Positions 1-5,066 of a DNA stretch of 9,575 bases are shown one piece after another. Each line of letters opens with the position of its first letter. The first letter of the stretch is position 1. Both the position numbers and the translations under genes were made by a program. The notes under the pieces are model-generated. The model was not told the origin of the DNA, did not search any database, and saw only the letters and a list, made by a program, of their open reading frames with translations. This stretch comes from JAGNRR01 sp964612525 (GTDB taxonomy: Bacteria; Bacteroidota; Bacteroidia; Chitinophagales; Chitinophagaceae): the NCBI GenBank assembly GCA_964612525.1, contig CAZTCQ010000089.1:1-9575 (forward strand). Reading direction: 5' to 3'.

Positions 1-379
1 TTTTTTGTAATAATTTATTTACAATAATAGCACTTACAAAGCTAGAAAGTGCGCCGGACATACCAAAAGGAAAAACAACCTCCATCAAAACTTGTGAAAA
101 GGGTTTTATGCTTTTACTAATAAAATAAAGCGCAACCACGCCGACTAATAAAATAATAATCGCACTACTCATTGTACGAATGCCAATCATAAATAAATCA
201 ATCATAACCAATCGGTTTTCACGATTGTATAAATAGATTGAAATAAAAATGCCTATTAATAAAATTACATATTGAAAACCAAGCAATCCACTTTCGCCTA
301 AGTCAAACTTGAGCAAAAACAATTGGAAAAAAAAGATAAAGCCTCCTGTTAGCATTCCGATTTGCGTGTATCCTTTCAT
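1..379 (-). CDS. Four-helix membrane protein, DUF4199-like (3' end missing)
   Basis: This open frame starts at ATG 379-377 and runs off the left edge after 126 codons without a stop. It begins MKGYTQIGMLTGG and has four hydrophobic stretches at about residues 9-24, 32-52, 70-90 and 103-123. A short charged loop (YNRENR, 51-56) lies between helices 2 and 3. Size, helix spacing and a basic end after the last helix (NKLLQK) resemble the small DUF4199-type inner-membrane proteins common in Bacteroidota, but I recognise no diagnostic motif, so that family name is a guess. The protein is probably nearly complete, because such proteins usually stop soon after helix 4. The start lies one base after the stop of the dihydroorotase-like gene, so it is probably co-transcribed and translationally coupled. 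Function unknown. Confidence 0.7.
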   Translation of the reverse strand, partial: MKGYTQIGMLTGGFIFFFQLFLLKFDLGESGLLGFQYVILLIGIFISIYLYNRENRLVMIDLFMIGIRTMSSAIIILLVGVVALYFISKSIKPFSQVLMEVVFPFGMSGALSSFVSAIIVNKLLQK

Positions 380-380
380 A

Positions 381-1634
381 CTAGCAGAGATTCAGTTTTG
401 AGCCTAAAATAGTACCGATAACTCGCCCCTTCAGTTCACGACCCATCAAAGGCGTGTTATCTGATTTAGACAAATTTGTTTCTTTAGAAATCGTTGTTTT
501 TCCCTTAGTGGAAAACAAACAAATATCTGCTGAAGCACCTACTTCTATTTTGCTGTCTAAGCCAGTCACACTTTTAAAAGCACCGGTGGTGACCTTCGCG
601 ATTTCTTCTGCGGAGAGTCCTGCTTCCAGCAACAGGGGCAACATATATTGTAAACTAATCAATCCTTCTTGCGCATAGGCAAATTCTACTTTTTTAGCAT
701 CCATATCTTGCGGAGTATGGTGAGAAGCAATCCCGTCAATCTTTCCTTCTTTTAGCGCTTTGATTAAAAAGTTTTTTTCACCTTGGGTTCGCAAGGGTGG
801 GAATACTTTGAAATTGGAATCATAGCCAGCGAGTTCGCTATCGGTGTATAATAAATGATAGGGCGCTACCGAGCAACTCACTTGGGTCCCTCGTTTTTTG
901 GCAGCGGCAATCAGGGCTATGCTTTGCTTGGTGCTGACTCCTGTAAAATGAATGCGGCTCTCGGCATATTCGCAGAGAGTAATATCTCTTTGTATTTGTA
1001 AATGTTCAGCGATTGTCGGAATGCCGGGCATGCCCAATTGAGTGCTAACTTTTCCTTCATTCATGAGGCCGTTGGCCGAAATGCTTTGCGTATCCGGCAC
1101 TTGAATGAGCGTCCCCTTGATTGTTTTTAAATATTGAAGTGCCTTTAAAACTAGTCCCGCCGATTGGATGCTTTTTTTGCCATCGCTAAAAAGAGGAGCG
1201 CCTGCCTGATTCATGTCGTACATTTCGGCTAAGGTTTCACCTTTCACATCTTGAGATACCGCACCGATAGGATAGAGTTTCACTCCACCATCGCGTTCTT
1301 GGTTTTTAATATATTCTACTTGTGATTTTGAATGGATGGTCGGGTAGGTGTTGGGCACCAAACATACACCTGTGTAACCGCCAGCTTTGGCCACGGCCAT
1401 CCCGGACTGAATATCTTCTTTGTGCTCAAAACCCGGGTCGCAAAAATCGGCAAAAATATCTTTCCAACCTTCGCTCACATATAATTCCTTCTCTTGAATG
1501 ATTTTAGAAGCTTTGCTAGAAATAGAAGCAGCAATTTTTTCAATGGAACCGTTGCGAAGTAGGAGGTCTCTTTTTTTGAGATGATGCGGGCTATTGGGAG
1601 AAAGTATAGTAGCCTGTTTAATTAGTATAGTCAT
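381..1634 (-). CDS. Dihydroorotase-like protein, probably non-catalytic
   Basis: This 417-residue protein has the amidohydrolase fold of class I dihydroorotase, the enzyme that closes carbamoyl-aspartate to dihydroorotate in pyrimidine synthesis. Family landmarks remain: DPGFEHKEDI at 66-75, AGGYTGVCLVPNT at 84-96, SDG at 150-152, GVST at 232-235, an A-S-H-H-T-P block at 303-308, and a C-terminal composite beta region with NTPLMGRELKGRV at 393-405. The metal site is wrecked. The usual D-x-H-x-H-x-R-x-P-G reads with Phe61, Asp63 and Cys65 where His, His and Arg belong. The later metal His positions appear as Gln178 and Gly232, and the catalytic Asp as His305. Asp151 remains. From memory, Bacteroidota carry such degenerate PyrC paralogues, and in Pseudomonas an inactive PyrC' is a structural partner of aspartate transcarbamoylase. 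A similar role here is inference. It starts 4 bases after the BatA-like gene stop. A pyrC symbol would imply activity, so none is given. Confidence 0.9.
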   Translation of the reverse strand: MTILIKQATILSPNSPHHLKKRDLLLRNGSIEKIAASISSKASKIIQEKELYVSEGWKDIFADFCDPGFEHKEDIQSGMAVAKAGGYTGVCLVPNTYPTIHSKSQVEYIKNQERDGGVKLYPIGAVSQDVKGETLAEMYDMNQAGAPLFSDGKKSIQSAGLVLKALQYLKTIKGTLIQVPDTQSISANGLMNEGKVSTQLGMPGIPTIAEHLQIQRDITLCEYAESRIHFTGVSTKQSIALIAAAKKRGTQVSCSVAPYHLLYTDSELAGYDSNFKVFPPLRTQGEKNFLIKALKEGKIDGIASHHTPQDMDAKKVEFAYAQEGLISLQYMLPLLLEAGLSAEEIAKVTTGAFKSVTGLDSKIEVGASADICLFSTKGKTTISKETNLSKSDNTPLMGRELKGRVIGTILGSKLNLC

Positions 1635-1638
1635 TCAA

Positions 1639-3660
1639 CTATTTTAAAAATCGTATCAATAGGATTTCTATTAATAAGAAGAGTAGGGCAAAAATAATGC
1701 ATACTTTCCAAAGCGGCGTACCTTTTTCCAGGCTATTCACTTCAGCGCCCGCTTGCTGATTGGGCGACAACCATTTAGCATTTTTTATTTTGCTTTTCTT
1801 TTTTAGTTCATCCAATTTCCAAAAGCTCATATCGCTCTCGCCGCGATTGTAGTTAATGCCCAATGCCAAGGAATCTTTAGCGCCAGGCAAATAACTTTGA
1901 TATAAGCCGCCTTGCTCCACATTTTTATCTAAGAAAAGAACTGTCTGATTACCCATTGCGCGTTGCGCCGGAATTATATCATTGCTGCCATTCGTTATAT
2001 GATAAACAGCATCTTTTGCGGATTGCTTATTACTCGGAATCGCCACTTGCGCTTTGGCGCCCATAACCACAGATTGGATTGAATTTTTCTGTTGCGACAT
2101 GGCCATTTTATACATCAATGGCAAAAACCAATAAGAATTTGGGAAGGTTGAGGCTTGTTTGCTTGCATTGCTCGCACAGACATACATTTTTCCGTTACCG
2201 ACTCGGTAGGAATTTAAAAAACCATCTCCATTGGAAAAGGTAAATAATTTCTGCACGCCACTCATGCCGCCGGATCGGATGGCGTAATGCTCAAAGGCCA
2301 CGGGTAAGTCTACATTGTCAGGTATTTTTTCAAAAAGACCCGAAAAGACTGGGTGGCTTTTGTTGAAAGAGCTCACAAACATTTTTTCCTTTTGCAAAGT
2401 TCCAAAACTAGTGCCAGCCGTTGTTTGTAAAAAACGATTGATGCCCGCAGGATTACTTTGTGGAGCAAATACTAAAATGTTTCCTCCTTCGCGACAATAA
2501 TTGACCAATGCCGTACTGAGAGAAGCACTCATGGTGTTGACAGCATTTAAAACTACTAAACTGTAATTCGGTAATAATTTTGGATTGAAGCTGCGGACAT
2601 TATTATTCTCAGATTTAAAAAGGCCGGTAGGTTTAAAAACGTTGCTTAGAAAAGCATTGGCATTGTTCTGATTTAGAATGAGTACGGAATAGTTGGAAAC
2701 CACCTTGGCTGCTACATAGAATGTATCGTCAAAGGTGATGGGCTGATCCGATATATATAGTTTTATTTCTTGACTGCCCGCTCGGGAAGGTGTGAAAGAC
2801 ACTGTTTCAGTTGAGCTTGCATTTTTTGGAAGCCTAGTATTTACCACTGCTTTTATTTGACCATTTACAGCTAGGGTTAGCGGCACTTCCTGTTCACTAT
2901 TGCTATAGTTAGTTAGTTTTACCTCCAGTTCATTTTTTTCTTGCAAACGCAAACTGCCGCTCAAAAGGTTAACTGTATCAATACTTATATTTTGAACGCT
3001 GGTTTGGCTAATGGGAATAAAATACTTTGGAATCGTATCATTATTTTTTGTGTTTACATCAAAACCCGTTTTTTGAAAATCAGAGATAAACGCAATCAGT
3101 GGCTTGCTATTACTTTGCGTTTCGAGAAGTTTTTTTTGTTTCTCCAATATGGCTCCCGTTTTTCGTTTTTTAGGAGATAGCTCAATTCTTGATAGTTCGA
3201 TTAGTGCTTCTTTCTTTGTGTAAAATTGATTTTCACTATTCGAAAAATTATTACTCAGCACTTGAAACTTATCCGTCTCGCCGAAGGATTCTATAATATC
3301 TCTCGCTTGATTTTTGGCTAGTTCTAAGCGAGGGACTCCCTTTTCTTGAAGAGCCAGGCTAAAGGAGTTGTCTAGATAAATACTGATTGCCTTGGATTGC
3401 TGATTTACTTTTTTACCGTTTTTAGAAAAGTAGGGTTGTGCGAAGGCTAAAATTAGAGCAGCGGCTGCTAGCATTCGAGATAACAAAATGAGTCGCCTCT
3501 TGAGTTTAGAATGTTTGTTGGTTTGCTCTTTTATTTCTTGCAGAAAGCGAATGTCAGGGAAAAGGACCTTTTGAAATTTCCTAAAATTGAACAAGTGAAT
3601 GATGACGGGAATTGCCAACAAAACACCTGCAATTAAGAATAAAGGAAATATAAAATTCAC
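1639..3660 (-). CDS. BatA N-terminal domain / VWA-like membrane protein
   Basis: This 673-residue inner-membrane protein opens with the aerotolerance-regulator (BatA) N-terminal domain. Helix 1 is at about 4-24 and ends in IPVIIHLFNFRKF; it is followed by the cytoplasmic VLFPDIRFLQEIKEQ segment and helix 2 at about 57-77, ending AFAQP. A von Willebrand A-like domain follows (about 90-215) with a D-N-S-F-S metal-site motif at 97-101. The remaining periplasmic part (about 220-640) looks beta-rich with a glutamine-amidotransferase-like stretch around 320-440 (VLILNQNN, YSLVVLNAV, GGNILVFAP). A C-terminal helix at about 652-671 ends LLIRFLK. Long BatA-VWA proteins of this architecture are typical of Bacteroidota and their molecular role is unsettled. 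The start is GTG at 3660-3658: an in-frame TGA lies two codons upstream, so no earlier start is possible. It heads a tight unit with the dihydroorotase-like gene. Confidence 0.9.
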   Translation of the reverse strand: MNFIFPLFLIAGVLLAIPVIIHLFNFRKFQKVLFPDIRFLQEIKEQTNKHSKLKRRLILLSRMLAAAALILAFAQPYFSKNGKKVNQQSKAISIYLDNSFSLALQEKGVPRLELAKNQARDIIESFGETDKFQVLSNNFSNSENQFYTKKEALIELSRIELSPKKRKTGAILEKQKKLLETQSNSKPLIAFISDFQKTGFDVNTKNNDTIPKYFIPISQTSVQNISIDTVNLLSGSLRLQEKNELEVKLTNYSNSEQEVPLTLAVNGQIKAVVNTRLPKNASSTETVSFTPSRAGSQEIKLYISDQPITFDDTFYVAAKVVSNYSVLILNQNNANAFLSNVFKPTGLFKSENNNVRSFNPKLLPNYSLVVLNAVNTMSASLSTALVNYCREGGNILVFAPQSNPAGINRFLQTTAGTSFGTLQKEKMFVSSFNKSHPVFSGLFEKIPDNVDLPVAFEHYAIRSGGMSGVQKLFTFSNGDGFLNSYRVGNGKMYVCASNASKQASTFPNSYWFLPLMYKMAMSQQKNSIQSVVMGAKAQVAIPSNKQSAKDAVYHITNGSNDIIPAQRAMGNQTVLFLDKNVEQGGLYQSYLPGAKDSLALGINYNRGESDMSFWKLDELKKKSKIKNAKWLSPNQQAGAEVNSLEKGTPLWKVCIIFALLFLLIEILLIRFLK

Positions 3661-3666
3661 GGCTCA

Positions 3667-3674
3667 CAAATCTA
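3667..3674 (-). promoter_or_regulatory. Candidate Bacteroidota -7 box before BatA-like gene
   Basis: The minus strand reads TAGATTTG, an exact match to the TAnnTTTG -7 consensus of Bacteroidota sigma factor promoters. It ends 6 bases before the GTG start, which would give a very short or absent 5' leader. I see no clear -33 TTTG at the expected distance, so this is a sequence match only. Confidence 0.35.
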
Positions 3675-3758
3675 GCACTTAGTAGCAAGTACTGAGAGTT
3701 TAGACGTTAGAATTTAGTGAAATTAAGGCTAGGATATACCTAGAGAATCAAAATCAGT

Positions 3759-4226
3759 TTAGTGACTATGCGTGAAATAAGCTTTTTCAAAAGCTGCTAC
3801 CGTAGAGCGAAGCATTTTAATGTTAGACTGGTCGGTAGATTGTTTGCACTTCATAGCGTAAACTGACATTTTATGAAGCAACATTAATTTCTGCGTATAA
3901 TGACCATAAGCATGACCATCAGATTGGCTCACTGGCTTGATGCGCTGATGCAAAAAATATTGACTAACAATGTGCTGAATTTTTTCGGCATGAATTTCTT
4001 TATTCGTTACCCAACGTACGAGTTGATTGTAGTTTGGCTTTCCTTTTGCTGATTCTTTTTCTATGTTGGACATCGCCTTTTCGATCGTTTTGATGTGTTC
4101 GTAAATTAATTTGATTCGAACGGAATCTCCGTAAATGCCACAAGGTACTTCGCAGTGGGCATTGGCTTGTTGAGTACTAAAAGAAAATCCTATTAATAAA
4201 ACAGCGGCTAGTAATAATTTTTGCAT
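3759..4226 (-). CDS. sodN: Secreted nickel superoxide dismutase
   Basis: This 155-residue protein disproportionates superoxide to oxygen and hydrogen peroxide with a Ni centre. The Ni-hook is plain: H-C-E-V-P-C-G-I-Y at 24-32, matching the family's H-C-D-x-P-C-G-x-Y. It supplies His1, Cys2 and Cys6 as ligands plus the conserved Tyr9. The rest fits the four-helix bundle (EHIKTIEKAM, NQLVRWVTNKE, AEKIQHIVSQYF, KLMLLHKMSVYAM). Residues 1-23 are a classic signal peptide (lysine, then LLLAAVLLIGFSF) ending A-N-A immediately before His24. Signal peptidase cleavage would therefore expose the N-terminal His that nickel binding requires, and place the enzyme in the periplasm. No sodX-type maturation peptidase gene is adjacent. 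The mature part, about 132 residues, is slightly longer than the roughly 117 of the Streptomyces enzyme as I recall it. Extra length includes a His-rich stretch (DGHAYGHY, 103-110) and a tail ending T-H-S-H. It is flanked by non-coding DNA on both sides and appears monocistronic. Confidence 0.93.
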   Translation of the reverse strand: MQKLLLAAVLLIGFSFSTQQANAHCEVPCGIYGDSVRIKLIYEHIKTIEKAMSNIEKESAKGKPNYNQLVRWVTNKEIHAEKIQHIVSQYFLHQRIKPVSQSDGHAYGHYTQKLMLLHKMSVYAMKCKQSTDQSNIKMLRSTVAAFEKAYFTHSH

Positions 4227-4231
4227 GGTGT

Positions 4232-4239
4232 CAAAGGTA
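4232..4239 (-). promoter_or_regulatory. Candidate -7 box before sodN
   Basis: The minus strand reads TACCTTTG, an exact TAnnTTTG match ending 5 bases before the ATG. If used, transcription would begin at or next to the start codon. No convincing -33 TTTG was found, so the real promoter may lie further up in 4240-4335. Confidence 0.3.
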
Positions 4240-4335
4240 AGCTCAAACGGCGTGATGGATTATTGAAAATCGTTTAAAGTTTGAGGTTTGGTGTCTTGTA
4301 TTAAAAAAGTGAGGCTTGCAATATTGTTGCGATAC

Positions 4336-4366
4336 AAAAAAAGGTCACCCAATGTTTGGGTGACCT
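4336..4366 (-). terminator. Rho-independent terminator of the small lipoprotein gene
   Basis: A perfect 11-bp stem (4342-4352 with 4356-4366, AGGTCACCCAA against TTGGGTGACCT) has a 3-base loop. On the minus strand it runs straight into seven Ts (4342-4336). It lies 32 bases after the lipoprotein stop and before sodN, so it separates the two transcripts. The stem has no T-run on the plus-strand side and no plus-strand gene converges on it. Confidence 0.9.
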
Positions 4367-4398
4367 AGGTCGGTTTTGGTTTTGAATATTGGTTTAAA

Positions 4399-4803
4399 TC
4401 ATTTTCTAGTAAGATCAACAGAAATATCGATTAGAACATCCGTTCCTACTTTTCCCTTGTTTTTACTAGAAAACGTTACGGGGAATTCCATATTGCCCGA
4501 GCAGGGTGATACAAAGGAAGTAGAATCTTCAAACGCCATAAAGAGATTTTCGTTGGTTCCATTGTCTGTGATTTCCCAACTAAATGATGGGATAGGCCCA
4601 ATACGATTCCCGTTGAGTGTGCCGCAGTCGAATTCGAAAAATTCTGAGTCTTGTGTAGTACCCGTGCCATTGGCATTAAAAGTAATTGTACCTCCGTCGC
4701 TAGTGTCCCAACTACCTATTATGGTCTCGTTCGGGTCTTTTTTGCAAGAAGATAAAGTGATGGCCACGAGGGCAATGAGCATTGATAATTTAACTAGTTT
4801 CAT
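4399..4803 (-). CDS. Small lipoprotein, possibly lipocalin-like
   Basis: This is a 134-residue putative lipoprotein. It has a short signal sequence (MKLVKLSMLIALVAITLSSC) with lipobox L-S-S-C, so Cys20 would be lipidated, followed by KKDPN. The mature part begins I-I-G-S-W-D at 28-33, then G-G-T-I-T-F-N-A-N-G-T-G at 37-48. This opening, a G-x-W followed by a strand and an NG turn, is typical of the small lipocalin-like lipoproteins frequent in Bacteroidota. The remainder is predicted beta-rich, with two cysteines (60 and 101) that could form a disulphide. The match is a pattern impression, and no ligand or function can be assigned. It has its own candidate promoter upstream (4825-4832) and a strong terminator downstream, so it is probably a single-gene transcript. 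A 145-codon plus-strand frame covers the same DNA; the signal peptide and lipobox favour the minus-strand reading. Confidence 0.85.
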   Translation of the reverse strand: MKLVKLSMLIALVAITLSSCKKDPNETIIGSWDTSDGGTITFNANGTGTTQDSEFFEFDCGTLNGNRIGPIPSFSWEITDNGTNENLFMAFEDSTSFVSPCSGNMEFPVTFSSKNKGKVGTDVLIDISVDLTRK

Positions 4804-4824
4804 TTTTTATTAATTTAATTAATG

Positions 4825-4832
4825 CAAATTTA
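4825..4832 (-). promoter_or_regulatory. Candidate -7 box before the small lipoprotein gene
   Basis: The minus strand reads TAAATTTG, an exact TAnnTTTG match. It ends 21 bases before the ATG, so the implied leader is short and very A/T-rich. The 20-bp palindrome at 4854-4873 begins 21 bases upstream, about where a -33 element or an activator site would lie. Confidence 0.45.
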
Positions 4833-4853
4833 TTTCTGAAATGCATTCTGGCC

Positions 4854-4873
4854 TATAGCGAATATTCGCTATA
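4854..4873. promoter_or_regulatory. Perfect 20-bp palindrome, candidate operator
   Basis: The two halves, TATAGCGAAT and ATTCGCTATA, are exact reverse complements with no spacer. The site lies about 50-70 bases before the lipoprotein start and just upstream of its candidate -7 box, a suitable place for a dimeric regulator. The core TAGCGAA recurs at 4990-4996 and in inverted orientation at 7588-7594 and 7630-7636. There is no adjacent regulator gene to assign it to. The site is directly seen; its function is inference. Confidence 0.5.
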
Positions 4874-4902
4874 TGGATTTGAGCTTGTTTTGACGGTCTT
4901 CT

Positions 4903-5055
4903 TTCAAGTTTTGAGGAAAAATCAACGAAAGATTGATACTCATTATTTAAAGAATGCTGATTAGAGTCTAAAATGCAGGCACTTTGAATTAGCGAATTTG
5001 ATAATTCGAAAGGCAATTACAATCTCTAGGAGTGTTAATCTACTTCAAGTTTTGA
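4903..5055. repeat. 12-bp direct repeat in the intergenic region
   Basis: TTCAAGTTTTGA occurs at 4903-4914 and again at 5044-5055, 141 bases apart, in the 263-base gap between the metalloprotease and lipoprotein genes. The second copy is part of a 6-bp hairpin (CTTCAA-GTT-TTGAAG, 5043-5057) just after the metalloprotease stop. That hairpin has no T-run after it on the minus strand, so it is at best a weak terminator. The gap holds no supported gene. Confidence 0.45.
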
Positions 5056-5066
5056 AGCTTGTCCTA

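Noticed and set aside
454..678. Plus-strand frame inside the dihydroorotase-like gene, and similar plus-strand frames inside the other genes
   Set aside because: All are antisense shadows of well-supported minus-strand genes.
381..1634. Calling the gene pyrC, an active dihydroorotase
   Set aside because: Nearly all metal and catalytic residues are replaced, so an active-enzyme name would mislead.
3729..3743. CTAGG-ATATA-CCTAG inverted repeat as a terminator of sodN
   Set aside because: The stem is only 5 bp and has no T-run after it on the minus strand.
4376..4813. 145-codon plus-strand frame opposite the small lipoprotein gene
   Set aside because: The minus-strand reading has a clean lipobox signal peptide, promoter and terminator; the plus frame overlaps it entirely and has no recognisable features.
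4819..5016. 65-codon minus-strand frame between the lipoprotein and metalloprotease genes
   Set aside because: No signal, domain or compositional support; it contains the palindrome and one TAGCGAA copy and ends inside the candidate promoter region. Most likely non-coding.
5043..5057. CTTCAA-GTT-TTGAAG hairpin as the metalloprotease terminator
   Set aside because: Stem of 6 bp, A/T-rich, and no T-run after it on the minus strand; recorded only as part of a repeat.
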